Assembly: GCF_035917335.1 (NCBI RefSeq)
Contig: NZ_CP109067.1
Coordinates: 3,161,001 to 3,225,000 of the forward strand
Reading direction: 5' to 3'
DNA from: Micromonospora sp. NBC_01813
Lineage (GTDB): Bacteria > Actinomycetota > Actinomycetes > Mycobacteriales > Micromonosporaceae
Length of the DNA stretch: 64,000 bases
Within the stretch, counting starts at the first letter, position 1; every line of letters starts with the position of its first letter. Under the pieces are notes generated by a model that was not told where the DNA came from, did not search any database, and saw only the letters and a list, made by a program, of their open reading frames with translations. A program made the position numbers and the translations under genes. Below are positions 28,192-37,670 of this stretch, piece after piece.

Positions 28192-29787
28192 CTACTCCGG
28201 TCTCATGTAGATGGTGTAGCCGGGTACGGTACGTAGCACCGGCTCGCCGCCGGCCGGGTAGCGCTCGCGCAGCGCTTGGCGCACCAGGGGTTCGGCGCGG
28301 GACCCGGCGGGCAGGACGTAGACCGGATCCGGCGCGGCGTCCACCGCCACCCGGTAGGCCGGGTAGCGGTCATGGCCCGGGCTCAGGTCGTCCTCCTCGA
28401 CGACCGCGCAGACGATCTCCTCCTCGGTGGCGAAGGTGATCGTGTTGCAGGACCAGTAGTGGCTGTACACGTGACGAACGCTGAGCCGCCGAAGTTCGTC
28501 GATCAACGCCTGATGGTTGACGGTGTAGACCCGGTTGTCCGGCACCGTCCCCACCGCCTGCACCGTGGCCACCGCCATCGACGCCACTACGCCGGCCAGC
28601 ACCAGGACCGCGACCGGTCGCCAGAACACGCGGGTACGCTCCCAGGCCACCGCCCACAGTGGCCACAGCAACACCGGCAGCGAAATCGCGAGGGTGGACA
28701 GATAGCAGGCGCTCTGCACCGGAGTACTGCCGGCGGTGTTGCTGGTGGCGTAGCCGAGCAGCGTCAACCCGGCAGCCACCAGCAGCGCCAGCCGGGTCGC
28801 GACGATCACCCGGTCGCCGGGCTCCCCCGTACGCAGGGCCCGGACCGCGGCTACGGTCGCCACGCCCAGCAGGATCAGCAACACCGGCGCCCACCACAGT
28901 TGCCAGCCGGCGCACCACCCCGGGCCGCAGAAACCCGTCCCCATCGGCACCCCGAACAGCACTCCCCCGGACAGCCGGTCGAGCCAACCGGCGGGCTCGC
29001 CGCCGGAGCTGACGTTGAACAGCGCGGAGAGCGGGTTCCGCCGGTTGGCTACCGCGTACCAGATCGCCGGCGCGGCACCGAGCAGGACCGACCCGACGAG
29101 TACCGCGACGGCCCAGCCGCGCAGCCGCCGCCAGGTGAACCAGAGCACCACCGCGCCGGCGGCCGCGAGGTACGGCAGCAGCAACGGGTCGTCCCAGAGC
29201 ATCAGGCCGGTGACCAGCCCGCCCACCGCCAGGGCGGGCGTCGGGCGTCGGTAGGCACCGGTGGCCAGCCCCAGCGCGAGCAGCATCAGCAGGGCACCGG
29301 CCGGGTTCATCTCCGGATAGCCACCGCCGGCGATCAGCTGGTTCCGCAGCACCCGGTCGGCCCCGAGGGCAAGCAGCGCGACAATCAGCACCGGGAACCA
29401 GCGGCTCGGGTACAGCCGCACGGTCAGCCGCCACATGAGCACCACGAACAGGACGTACAGCAGCAGGTTCGGCAGCCGTAGCGCGAACACCGACGGACCG
29501 GCGACGGCGAAGATCGGGGCAGCGAGGTACGCCTCCAGGGTGCCCATGTAGTGCTGCCCGTAGAAGTACACCGGCCAGTGTCTGCCGGTGGAGACGTGCA
29601 GCGCGGCCAAGCCCATGATCGCTTCGTCGCTGTCGGTACGCGGCGTGCCGACCAGGCTCGTCACCAGGCGATAGCCGGTGCCTGCCAGCAGGAACCCGAG
29701 GGCGATCAGCAGCGGCAGCCGACCGGATGTGGTCGACGCCGCTGCGCGCAGGTCGTCCCGGGCCGGCCGCAGGTCGCTGATTACCAC
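28192..29787 (-). CDS. Polytopic membrane protein, probable GT-C (GT39-like) glycosyltransferase
   Basis: About 531 residues from GTG 29787; the start is uncertain, since the frame reaches a TTG at 29823. Ten or more membrane helices are visible. The first extracytoplasmic loop has TPRTDSDEAIMGLAALH, the acidic D-x-D-E motif typical of GT-C enzymes that use polyprenyl-phosphate sugars, followed by HWPVYFYGQHYMGTLEAYLAAP. The C-terminal extracytoplasmic domain holds paired Cys residues (CNTITFATEEEIVCAV). Substrate and acceptor are unknown. It is divergent from dinB. Confidence 0.75.
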   Translation of the reverse strand: MVISDLRPARDDLRAAASTTSGRLPLLIALGFLLAGTGYRLVTSLVGTPRTDSDEAIMGLAALHVSTGRHWPVYFYGQHYMGTLEAYLAAPIFAVAGPSVFALRLPNLLLYVLFVVLMWRLTVRLYPSRWFPVLIVALLALGADRVLRNQLIAGGGYPEMNPAGALLMLLALGLATGAYRRPTPALAVGGLVTGLMLWDDPLLLPYLAAAGAVVLWFTWRRLRGWAVAVLVGSVLLGAAPAIWYAVANRRNPLSALFNVSSGGEPAGWLDRLSGGVLFGVPMGTGFCGPGWCAGWQLWWAPVLLILLGVATVAAVRALRTGEPGDRVIVATRLALLVAAGLTLLGYATSNTAGSTPVQSACYLSTLAISLPVLLWPLWAVAWERTRVFWRPVAVLVLAGVVASMAVATVQAVGTVPDNRVYTVNHQALIDELRRLSVRHVYSHYWSCNTITFATEEEIVCAVVEEDDLSPGHDRYPAYRVAVDAAPDPVYVLPAGSRAEPLVRQALRERYPAGGEPVLRTVPGYTIYMRPE

Positions 29788-29872
29788 CGGCAGATCGTCC
29801 CATGTGCCCGAACAGCCAAACAAAAGGCCAGATCAAGCCGGGTTCATCGAACAGGTGTGCGATGATGGCGCG

Positions 29873-31150
29873 GTGGTGGGTGAGGCCAGCATCCTGCACG
29901 CCGACCTGGACGCGTTCTACGCCTCGGTCGAGCAGCGCGACGACCCACGGCTGCGCGGGCGGCCGCTGATCGTCGGCGCCGGCGTCGTGCTCGCGGCCAG
30001 CTACGAGGCGAAGGCGTTCGGCGTACGGACTGCGATGCCGACCGGGGCGGCCCGCCGGATCTGTCCGCAGGCACTGGTCGTACCACCCCGGATGGCGGCG
30101 TACACGGCGGCCAGCCGGGCGGTGTTCGAGGTCTTCCGGCAGACCACTCCCCTGGTCGAGCCGCTCTCCGTCGATGAGGCGTTCCTCGACGTCGGTGGGT
30201 TGCGCCGGCTCGTCGGCGCACCCGCCGACATCGCCGCCCGGCTGCGGGTCGCCGTCAGCGAGCAGGTCGGGCTGCCGATCACCGTCGGGGTGGCCCGGAC
30301 CAAGTTCCTCGCCAAGGTCGCCAGCGGCGTCGCCAAACCGGACGGGCTGCTGGTCGTGCAGCCCGACGAGGAGTTGGCGTTCCTGCATCCGCTGCCCGTC
30401 GAGCGGCTCTGGGGCGTCGGCCCGGTCAGCGCCGGCAAACTGCGCGAACGCGGCATCACCACGGTCGGCCGGGTGGCCCGCCTCGGCGAGGCGGCGCTGA
30501 TCACCATCCTCGGCGCGGCCGCTGGCCGGCATCTGCACGCGCTGGCCCACAACCAGGACCCGCGCCCGGTCCAGGTCGGGCGCCAGCGCGGCTCGATCGG
30601 CTCGCAACAGGCGCTCGGCCGGGCCAGCCGGGACCGGGCCGACGTGGACGCGATCCTCGCCGGGCTGGTCGACCGGGTCGGCCGGCGGATGCGAGCCGCC
30701 GGCCACACCGGCCGTACGGTGACCCTGCGGCTGCGCTTCGACGACTTCAGCCGGGCCACCCGCGCCCACACCCTGCCCCGAGCCACCGCCCAGACGTCGA
30801 TCATCCTGGGCACCGCCCGTGATCTGCTGGCCGCCGCCGCCCCGATGATCGGCGAGCGTGGCCTCACCCTGGTCGGCGTCTCGGTCGGCAACCTCGACGA
30901 CGGGCAGGCCACCCAGCTGACGTTGCCACTGGATCCGGCCGACGCGCGACCGCACACGGCAGCGCCGCGACCGGGCGGTCAGCCCGCCGGTCAGCCCGCC
31001 GGTCAGCCCGCCGGGCGACCCTCCGGTCGGCAGGAGAGCCTGGACGCCGCGCTCGACGCGGTCCGGGACCGGTTCGGGTCGAAGGCGGTCGACCGGGCGG
31101 TGCTGCTCGGCCGCGACCTCGGCCCGGCTGCCCCACTGCTGCCGGACTGA
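29873..31150 (+). CDS. dinB: DNA polymerase IV (Y-family, DinB)
   Basis: About 425 residues. Start GTG 29873 is a best guess; GTG 29855 is possible, and neither has a clear ribosome binding site. Palm catalytic acids lie in LHADLDAFYASVEQ and LSVDEAFLD. The finger/thumb helix-hairpin-helix (LWGVGPVSAGKLRERGI) and little-finger domains follow. The linker after residue ~355 holds three GQPA repeats (DNA repeat at 30977), then the tail QESLDAALDAVRDRFG. It lacks a recognisable C-terminal QLxLF clamp motif, though QLTLPL near 350 may serve. Error-prone translesion polymerase. Confidence 0.93.
   Translation: MVGEASILHADLDAFYASVEQRDDPRLRGRPLIVGAGVVLAASYEAKAFGVRTAMPTGAARRICPQALVVPPRMAAYTAASRAVFEVFRQTTPLVEPLSVDEAFLDVGGLRRLVGAPADIAARLRVAVSEQVGLPITVGVARTKFLAKVASGVAKPDGLLVVQPDEELAFLHPLPVERLWGVGPVSAGKLRERGITTVGRVARLGEAALITILGAAAGRHLHALAHNQDPRPVQVGRQRGSIGSQQALGRASRDRADVDAILAGLVDRVGRRMRAAGHTGRTVTLRLRFDDFSRATRAHTLPRATAQTSIILGTARDLLAAAAPMIGERGLTLVGVSVGNLDDGQATQLTLPLDPADARPHTAAPRPGGQPAGQPAGQPAGRPSGRQESLDAALDAVRDRFGSKAVDRAVLLGRDLGPAAPLLPD
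30977..31012. repeat. Three tandem 12-bp repeats within dinB
   Basis: GGTCAGCCCGCC is repeated exactly three times, encoding Gly-Gln-Pro-Ala units in the DinB linker. The copy number is likely variable by slippage. Confidence 0.9.
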
Positions 31151-31185
31151 CATTGGGCAGCCCCGGCGGCCGGGCGACGCGTTGG

Positions 31186-31776
31186 TCAGCGTGCTGCTGC
31201 CTCCTGCGGCCACAGCTCGACCGCGCCGGCCGCCGCCTGGCGGATCAGCGTGCCGGAGATCTCCACCCGGCCGTAGGTGATTTCCTGGGCCGGCCAGCCG
31301 CACTCGATGACGACCGGGCCCTCGGGCGGCAGCGACCAGATCCAGAACCGCGCGTCGTGGCGGCGGTCGTCGGTGCTGGCCGCGACCGGCACCAGCACCG
31401 GCCCGGCCGGGACGCCCTCACCGTCGCCGGGATGCTCGGGCAGCGGCCCGGGTCGGGCGCTCGACAACGTCGTACCGTCGGCGAACCGCACCGTGAGCTC
31501 CGGCCCGCCGTCGGTCTCGACGAAACTCCGGGGGCGCGGCACGGCAGCGCCGGCGACGAACGCGTCGACCCCGGCCGGCTGCGGCTCACGCAGGATGGCG
31601 CTGATGTCGAATTCGAACCCCGACGGGTACGCCAGCACGCTGGTCAGCACCACGGCTGCCCGGTCGCTGCGGGCCAGCAGCAGTTGGCCGGCGACCACCT
31701 GACCGAGCACCGCCGGCGGACGGGCATGCCAGGCGGCGTGATCAGCACCGATCTGTGGGGCGTCGACATCGTCCAT
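31186..31776 (-). CDS. Conserved-looking actinobacterial protein of unknown function
   Basis: 196 residues from ATG 31776 (MDDVDAPQIG...); the longer opening upstream runs antisense to the serine hydrolase gene and is not protein-like. No signal or membrane helix. It looks like two beta-rich segments: QLLLARSDRAAVVLTSVLAYPSGFEFDI and a C-terminal WIWSLPPEGPVVIECGWP part. I recall similar short proteins in actinobacteria, but none with a known role. It is convergent with dinB and divergent from the serine hydrolase. Confidence 0.65.
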   Translation of the reverse strand: MDDVDAPQIGADHAAWHARPPAVLGQVVAGQLLLARSDRAAVVLTSVLAYPSGFEFDISAILREPQPAGVDAFVAGAAVPRPRSFVETDGGPELTVRFADGTTLSSARPGPLPEHPGDGEGVPAGPVLVPVAASTDDRRHDARFWIWSLPPEGPVVIECGWPAQEITYGRVEISGTLIRQAAAGAVELWPQEAAAR

Positions 31777-31857
31777 CGGGTAACCATGCCACGGATCGGC
31801 TCGGATCGACGGCACCGCCGCTGGCAGTAGCGGCCGTGATCGCCAAGGATTGCCGGT

Positions 31858-33303
31858 ATGACATCCAGCGCCGCACACCAGGAAACGCCCGCAGGTCTGC
31901 TGCCGGAGACCGCGCGGGCGCTGCTGCACCGGCTCGCCACCGGCCAGGTCGACGGCCGCGCCCCGTCCATGGTCGCGGCGGTGGTCCGCGCGCACGGGCC
32001 GGTCTGGACCGCCGGTCGAGGCGAGGTCGACGGCGCGCTGCCGCAGGCGTCGACCGGCTACCGGATCGGCTCGATCAGCAAGACCTTCACCGCGGTCCAG
32101 GTGTTGCGGCTGGCCGAGGAACGGCTGCTGAAGCTGACCGACCCGATCGAGCGGCACCTACCCGGCTGCGGAGTCGAGGCGAGCGTCGCGCAGTTGCTGG
32201 CACACAACGCCGGCCTACCGGCCGAACCGCGCGGCCCATGGTGGGAACGCACCCCCGGCACACTGCGACCGGAGCTGTCCGACGTGCTCGGTGCCGATGC
32301 GGACCGGTGGCCGGCCGGGCACTGGCACCGCTACTCCAATCCCGGGTACGCGCTGCTCGGCAAGTTGATCGAGCGGCTGCGCGGCCGACCGTGGGGGCAG
32401 GCGCTGCGGGCCGACGTGCTCGACCCGCTCGGGATGGCCGAAAGCGGCGTCGGCCCGGGTGGTCGACCGGCAGCCGGCTGGGCGGTGCACCCCTGGGCGG
32501 ACGTGCTGCTGCCCGAGCCGACCGAGGAGTACGGCCACCTCGCCCCGGCCGGGCAGCTGTGGTCCACCGTCGCCGACCTCAGCCGCTTCGCCGTGTTCCT
32601 GCTCGACGGCGACCCGCAGGTGCTGACCACCGGGTCACTGGCGGTGATGCGTACCGCCGCTTCTCCGCCGGAAAGCGCGGACCCGGACTACGGGTACGGC
32701 CTGGGCATGCAGTTGCTGCGGCACGAAGGCCTGACCTTGTCCGGGCACACCGGTTCGGTGCCGGGGTTTCTCGCCGCCCTGTGGACCTGCCCCGACCAGG
32801 ACGTGGCCGCGGTCGTGCTGGCCAACGTCACCGCCGGCCCGCAGATCGGCGACATCGCCGCCGACCTGGTCAAGATCGTCGCCGATCGGGAGCCGGCGAT
32901 CCCACCGCAGTGGCGGCCGGCCGCCGGCATCGACCTGACCCTGCTCGACGTCACCGGGCCGTGGTACTGGGGCGCGCGACCGGTGGCGATCCGGCTGCTC
33001 GGCGACGGCACCCTGCAGCTCACCCCGATCGGCAAGGCAGGTCGGGGCACCCGGTTCCGCGCCACCGCCGCCGCCGACATTTGGACCGGCTTCGACGGCT
33101 TCTACGCCGGGGAGACCCTGCGGGTGATCCGAGACCCGGCCGGTGCGGTCGACCATCTCGATCTCGGCACGCTGGTGCTGACCCGGGGGCCGTACGATCC
33201 GGCGTCAGCGGTGCCGGGCGGCGTGGACCCAGCCGGTTGGCGCGCCGGTTCCGGACAGCCGGCAACCGACGCCGATCAGTCGGTCAGCGGATCCGCTGGC
33301 TGA
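31858..33303 (+). CDS. Beta-lactamase-fold serine hydrolase (class C-like)
   Basis: 481 residues, no signal peptide. The catalytic Ser/Lys lie in GSISKTFTA (SxxK) and the Tyr in YSNPGY (YxN); the later SGHTGSVPGF fills the place of the third motif. A C-terminal beta-domain (about 370-470) follows. Such cytosolic hydrolases include esterases and D-aminopeptidases, and substrate cannot be deduced. AAGGAT 7 nt before the ATG suggests a leaderless start. The 3' end overlaps the convergent acetyltransferase gene by 20 bp. Confidence 0.88.
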   Translation: MTSSAAHQETPAGLLPETARALLHRLATGQVDGRAPSMVAAVVRAHGPVWTAGRGEVDGALPQASTGYRIGSISKTFTAVQVLRLAEERLLKLTDPIERHLPGCGVEASVAQLLAHNAGLPAEPRGPWWERTPGTLRPELSDVLGADADRWPAGHWHRYSNPGYALLGKLIERLRGRPWGQALRADVLDPLGMAESGVGPGGRPAAGWAVHPWADVLLPEPTEEYGHLAPAGQLWSTVADLSRFAVFLLDGDPQVLTTGSLAVMRTAASPPESADPDYGYGLGMQLLRHEGLTLSGHTGSVPGFLAALWTCPDQDVAAVVLANVTAGPQIGDIAADLVKIVADREPAIPPQWRPAAGIDLTLLDVTGPWYWGARPVAIRLLGDGTLQLTPIGKAGRGTRFRATAAADIWTGFDGFYAGETLRVIRDPAGAVDHLDLGTLVLTRGPYDPASAVPGGVDPAGWRAGSGQPATDADQSVSGSAG

Positions 33304-33880
33304 GAATCTGACCCGGCCACCGGCCGCCGGGCTGGTCGATGGTGAACGGCTCGGCGGCGGTGAACCCGGCCCGCTCGTAGTAGCGGACCAGTGCCCGGTC
33401 ACCACCGGCGTAGCAGTCGACCCGCAGCAGGGTCGCGCCGCGTTCGACGGCGATCCGCCGAGCCTCGTCCAGCAGCGCACCGCCGATCCCGCGACCCGCC
33501 CACCGCCGGTCGGTGACCAGCAGGTTCACGTACAGCTCGGGCTCGTTGACCGGCGGCGCGTAGGACCGGGCGGTGCCGACGGCGAGCGCCCCGACGACCT
33601 GCTCCCCGGAGCTGGGGCCACCACCGGCGGCGGCGACGGCCGGTACGCAGGCCAACACCAGGCCGCTTTCCCGCGCCCACCCGGTGACCATCGCGATCCG
33701 GCGCGGGTTGGTCGACTGCCGCTCGGTGCCCCACTGGCCGGTGCGCCCCCGCTCGGCCAGCCAGCGCACGGCGCCGTCGATCAGGTCGAGGACCGCCGGA
33801 ACGTCGGCCTGCGTGCCGGCCCGGTGGTAGACCGATGCCCGATCCTGGTCGCCGTTTCCGCCGTCGGGGTTGCGCTGCAT
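33284..33880 (-). CDS. GNAT-family N-acetyltransferase
   Basis: 198 residues from ATG 33880 (AGGA 8 nt upstream; in-frame ATGs at 33889 and 33937 are alternatives). Acetyl-CoA binding motif A is LLVTDRRWAGRGIGGALLDEARRIA and motif B is YYERAGF. The N-terminal AVRWLAERGRTGQWG resembles a common actinobacterial GNAT subgroup with unknown substrate. It overlaps the convergent hydrolase gene by 20 bp. Confidence 0.87.
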   Translation of the reverse strand: MQRNPDGGNGDQDRASVYHRAGTQADVPAVLDLIDGAVRWLAERGRTGQWGTERQSTNPRRIAMVTGWARESGLVLACVPAVAAAGGGPSSGEQVVGALAVGTARSYAPPVNEPELYVNLLVTDRRWAGRGIGGALLDEARRIAVERGATLLRVDCYAGGDRALVRYYERAGFTAAEPFTIDQPGGRWPGQILSQRIR

Positions 33881-34049
33881 GCCGGACATCCTGCCGGTTG
33901 GACCGGCATGCCGTCGACTGGTCAGGACTTCGGTCACAGCGACTTGCCTGTCACGGACATCGACAGGCGAAAGTTGTTGGCGGCGCAGCGGCCACCTGCT
34001 CCTGTCATTGCCCGGCTACCCGGCCGGGTCGACGAGAGGAGCACTCCCG

Positions 34050-35999
34050 ATGCGTACCACCACCAGAGGTCTGCTGGCCGCGCTGGTCGCGGCCCTGACG
34101 GCGCTGGCCATGGCCGGCACGGCGGCCACCCCTGCCACCGCTCACCCCGGCCCGCCGTCGCCGGCCTTCGACCCGTCCGAGGTCGACTGGGCGTCGCTGC
34201 AGAACATGTCCGAGGCCGACTTCGACGCCGCCGTCGACACCTACCGCAACAGCGGATTCATGGTGATCGACATCGACGCGGACGGCACCGCGAACGGCGC
34301 GCGCCTCGCCCCGGTGTTTCAGTACAACCTCGACAAGCGCGACTGGCGGGTCCGCCACTCGATGACCCAGGCCGAATTCGACGCCGAGTTCATCCGGGCA
34401 AGCGAGGACGGGATGCGCATCGTCGACTTCGAGACGTACGTCGTCGGCAGCGGCGACCGCCGGTTCTACGCCGCCGTCTGGGTGGAGAACAAGGAAGGGT
34501 ACGGCAGCTCGATGCGGTACGGGCTGACCCTCGCCCAGTTCGACGCCTACTACGAGGAGCAGCGCAAGCGGCGGCTCCCGATCGACGTCGACATGTACCC
34601 GATCAGCGGCGGCGTCCGGTTCGCGCTGATCTGGGTCGACAACGCCGAGTCGCTGGACTGGGCGCTGCACCGCGCCCTGACCGAGCCGCAGTACCAGAAC
34701 GCCGCCAACCTCTACGAGAAGGACTTCCGGCCGCTGGTGGCCGAATCGGCCCTCACCGCCAACGGTCAACGGTACGCCGGGGTGTGGGTCGAGAACGTCG
34801 GCCGCAGCTGGGGATCCCGCCACGACATGACCTGGCAGGGCTACCTGAACTGGTGGAACTGGTTCGTCGACGCGGGCTACCGACTGGTCAACTTCGAGCG
34901 GTACGACACGGCGGGCGGGGTCCGCTACGCCGGCATCTGGCGGCAGAACAGCGACCGACCGGGGTGGAAGCCACGGGAGATGGTCGACGCGCTCGTCGCC
35001 GACGAACGGGACAGTCTCGACATGCCCGGCATCAGCGTCGCGGTCATGCAGGACGGCGAGGTCCGCTACCTGCGCGGCTTCGGCCACGCCGACGTCGACA
35101 GCGACGAGTGGCTCGACTCGCGGCACGTCATGCGGGTCGCGTCGGTCGCCAAGGGCGTCGGCGGCGTGCTCACCATGCGCCTGGACGAGCAGGGCATCGT
35201 CGACCGGGACGACCTGGTCGGCGACACCGTCCCCGGGCTGCCCGGTCACCACACGTACAGCATCGAGCAGGTGGCCAGCAACCGTGGCTGTGTCCGGCAC
35301 TACTCCGGTTCGGAGGCGGCCGACGGCGCCGACCCCGACGACGTAGCACAGTGGAAGGACGAGGACTCGACGCTGGACAGCACCTGGTACGCCTCGGCGA
35401 CGGCAGCCGGCCCGGTCTTCTGGGACAGCGACCTGGTCTGCACGGTCGGCTCGTCCAACTACAGCACGCACGGCTACACGATTCTCGGCGCGGCGTTGGA
35501 AGGGGCCACCGGCCAACCGGTCAGCGAGCTCCTGATGACCCAGCTCAACACGCCGTACGGCCTGGGCACGCTCCGCGCGGAGGACATGTCGGACACCTCG
35601 GTCCGCCGGACCACCCTCTACGACGCGGCGAACGACGAACTCACCCCGGACGAGGTCAGCTGGAAGGTTCTCGGCGGCGGCATGGAATCCTCGGCAGCGG
35701 ACCTGGCCGCGTTCGGCGACAAGCTGATCGACGAGCAGATCCTCACTGGTGACTCGCTGGACGCCATGTGGTCCGACACCGGCTGGGGCTACGCGTACGG
35801 CTGGAGCATCGACTCCGAGGGCAGCCAGCGGCGGATCGGCAAGAACGGCGCGTCCGACGGGTCCACCGCGTACCTGCAGATGTATCCGGACGCCGGGATC
35901 ACCGTCGCGGTGCTGATGAACCGCAACGACGGCACCGACGACAACCGGGCCGAGGCGTTGGGCAAGCAGATCGGCACGCTGGTGCTCAACACCCTGTGA
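34050..35999 (+). CDS. Secreted serine hydrolase with five N-terminal RYAxVW-type repeats (polyglycine-hydrolase-like)
   Basis: 649 residues from ATG 34050 (GAGGAG upstream). Signal peptide: residues 1-31, cleavage after ATPATA. Residues ~45-310 hold five ~52-residue repeats, each an MTxxxFDAxxxxxxxxGYRxxxxxxY segment ending in a strand such as RFYAAVWVEN, VRFALIWVDN, QRYAGVWVEN or VRYAGIWRQN. The beta-lactamase fold follows, with Ser365/Lys368 in ASVAKG and Tyr471 in NYSTHGY (YST rather than YSN, as in LACTB-like enzymes). This order matches fungal polyglycine hydrolases, which cleave Gly-rich protein linkers. Substrate here is inferred only. Confidence 0.88.
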   Translation: MRTTTRGLLAALVAALTALAMAGTAATPATAHPGPPSPAFDPSEVDWASLQNMSEADFDAAVDTYRNSGFMVIDIDADGTANGARLAPVFQYNLDKRDWRVRHSMTQAEFDAEFIRASEDGMRIVDFETYVVGSGDRRFYAAVWVENKEGYGSSMRYGLTLAQFDAYYEEQRKRRLPIDVDMYPISGGVRFALIWVDNAESLDWALHRALTEPQYQNAANLYEKDFRPLVAESALTANGQRYAGVWVENVGRSWGSRHDMTWQGYLNWWNWFVDAGYRLVNFERYDTAGGVRYAGIWRQNSDRPGWKPREMVDALVADERDSLDMPGISVAVMQDGEVRYLRGFGHADVDSDEWLDSRHVMRVASVAKGVGGVLTMRLDEQGIVDRDDLVGDTVPGLPGHHTYSIEQVASNRGCVRHYSGSEAADGADPDDVAQWKDEDSTLDSTWYASATAAGPVFWDSDLVCTVGSSNYSTHGYTILGAALEGATGQPVSELLMTQLNTPYGLGTLRAEDMSDTSVRRTTLYDAANDELTPDEVSWKVLGGGMESSAADLAAFGDKLIDEQILTGDSLDAMWSDTGWGYAYGWSIDSEGSQRRIGKNGASDGSTAYLQMYPDAGITVAVLMNRNDGTDDNRAEALGKQIGTLVLNTL

Positions 36000-36043
36000 C
36001 AGCCGGCCTCATCGAGGCAGCTTGCCTCCTTGAGGCAGCCAGC

Positions 36044-37633
36044 TCAGCCTGGTGCGGGACAAGGGTTGGCGACCGGACCATCCGATCCGGCGTCGGCCCG
36101 CCGCCCGTCGGCGGCGACGACGGTGACCTGCCAGGTCACCGTCGTCGCGGTCAGCCCCGGCACCTGCGCTGTCGCGGTGTCGTCGGTGATCCGCATCGGC
36201 ACCTCGCCGCTGGTCGAGCCGCTGGTCGGGCCGCCGGTCGAGCCGCCGCCCGGGGCGACGATGCCGCCGGGGCCGCCCGGCCCGGCTGGCGGGGCAGTCG
36301 GCGGGCCACCGGTCTGGCCCGTCGTCAGGCCGCCCGGGGACGCCCTCGGCGGCCGGCTGGTCTCCGCACCGGCACCGGTCGACCAGGTCAGGGTGGCCGA
36401 CTGCGCGACGCCACCGTCGATCACCGCGCCGACGGTCAACGTGTACCCGCCGGCAGCGGCGGTGCAGGCGAACCGGGCCTGGGCCCGTACGGCCAGGGGT
36501 GCCGGCGGGTCGGTGGTGGCCGCAGCACTCGGCGGCCCGCCGGCCGGCGCGGACTCGGTGGCCTGCGCCGGATCGCTCGCCGCTGCCGGCCCGGTCGGGG
36601 TCGCCGGCCCGCTCTCCCCCGCTGACCCCGTCGGGGCCGCCACGGCGGGCGGCCCGACGGTTGCGGACCGGGCGGCGTCGTCCACCTCACCCAACCGGGG
36701 CGCCAGGACGGCGGCACCGAGCAGCAACACCAACGCCACGGCCGCGGCCAGCCCGGCGGCCAGCGCCCGCCCGCGCCGCCGATCAGCGGGGCGTGGAAAG
36801 CCGGTCACCGGATCGAACCGGCCGGCACGACGGTCGATCCGCCCCCGGGCCGCGGCCTGGCCCGCGTCGGTGCTGGTCGACACCAGCCGGGGCCACAGCT
36901 CCGGCGGTACGGCGAGCAGCGGCAGGGTCGCGTACGCGGAGAACAACGCAGCCGGACTGACCTGCTGCCGGCGCCGTTCGGCGCAGATGGAGCAGCTCTC
37001 GATGTGCCGGCTGACCCGCTTGCGCAGCAGCACCGTGAGGGTGCCGTCCCAGCCGTGCAGCAGCCCGGCCAGGTCGGCGCAGTCGGCGGCACCGGTGCGG
37101 GCCACCAGCAGCGCACCGATCGACCGTTCGAGCTGCGCCCGTACCCGCGACAGCCGGGCGTGCGCGTGACTGTCCGAGACGCCGAGCACCGCGCCGACCT
37201 CGGCGGCGGACAGCTCATGCCGGATGGACAGCTCGAACACCTGCCGGTCACCCGGGTTCAGCCCGGCGGCGGCGGCCCAGATCAGCTCACGTACCTGCTC
37301 GGCGCCGAGCCCGCTGACCGGGTCGACCGCCGGGGCAGCCAACTGGCCGGCCTCGTCCAACGGCAACTGCCGCAGCCGGCCACGCATCACCCGCAGGCAC
37401 TCGTTGCGGGCGATGGCGTACAGCCAAGGACGGAGCCGGTCCGGGTCGCGCAGCTGCGCCGCCCGCTGACCGGCCAGGATGAACGTGTCGTGCACGGCGT
37501 CGGCCGCCGCGTCGGCGTCGCGCAACAAGAATCGGCAGTACGTGTACAGCCGGTCGGCGTACGCGCGGTACGCGCCGTCGAGGCCGCGCGGGTCACCTGC
37601 AACCAGCGCGGCCACGACGGCGCGGTCGTCCAC
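36044..37633 (-). CDS. ECF sigma factor fused to zinc-finger, membrane segment and extracellular domain
   Basis: 529 residues, GTG start. Sigma region 2 spans about 20-86 (YADRLYTYCRFLLRD..DPDRLRPWLYAIARNECLR) and region 4 about 110-172 (LNPGDRQVFELSIRHELSAAEVGAVLGVSDSHAHARLSRVR). A zf-HC2-like anti-sigma motif is His210-x3-Cys214-x2-Cys217. One membrane helix (about 290-311) leads to a Ser/Thr/Gly/Pro-rich extracellular part with a beta-sandwich-like stretch (FACTAAAGGYTLTVGAVIDGG). Sigma, anti-sigma and sensor thus appear in one chain, which would have to be released or rearranged to act. It lies 37 bp behind the lipoprotein gene and is probably co-transcribed with it. Confidence 0.88.
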   Translation of the reverse strand: MDDRAVVAALVAGDPRGLDGAYRAYADRLYTYCRFLLRDADAAADAVHDTFILAGQRAAQLRDPDRLRPWLYAIARNECLRVMRGRLRQLPLDEAGQLAAPAVDPVSGLGAEQVRELIWAAAAGLNPGDRQVFELSIRHELSAAEVGAVLGVSDSHAHARLSRVRAQLERSIGALLVARTGAADCADLAGLLHGWDGTLTVLLRKRVSRHIESCSICAERRRQQVSPAALFSAYATLPLLAVPPELWPRLVSTSTDAGQAAARGRIDRRAGRFDPVTGFPRPADRRRGRALAAGLAAAVALVLLLGAAVLAPRLGEVDDAARSATVGPPAVAAPTGSAGESGPATPTGPAAASDPAQATESAPAGGPPSAAATTDPPAPLAVRAQARFACTAAAGGYTLTVGAVIDGGVAQSATLTWSTGAGAETSRPPRASPGGLTTGQTGGPPTAPPAGPGGPGGIVAPGGGSTGGPTSGSTSGEVPMRITDDTATAQVPGLTATTVTWQVTVVAADGRRADAGSDGPVANPCPAPG

Positions 37634-37670
37634 GCCCCAGATGCTAAAGGTGGCGATCCCCGCACCACCC

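Noticed and set aside
28370-31303. 977-codon open frame on the minus strand opposite dinB and overlapping the membrane transferase
   Set aside because: It is a GC-bias shadow: the translation is Arg/Gly/Pro-rich and without motifs, while dinB on the plus strand and the transferase in another frame have clear family signatures.
31858-33303. True antibiotic beta-lactamase
   Set aside because: No signal peptide, and a broad class C-like fold with an extra C-terminal domain; such proteins are mostly esterases or peptidases.
31755-33311. Long alternative frame over the serine hydrolase gene
   Set aside because: Arg/Pro/Ala-rich shadow translation; the 31858-33303 frame has the SxxK and YxN motifs.
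33824-35752. 642-codon plus-strand frame overlapping the RYAxVW-repeat hydrolase
   Set aside because: Shadow frame with Arg-rich composition; the real gene has a ribosome binding site, signal peptide and repeats.
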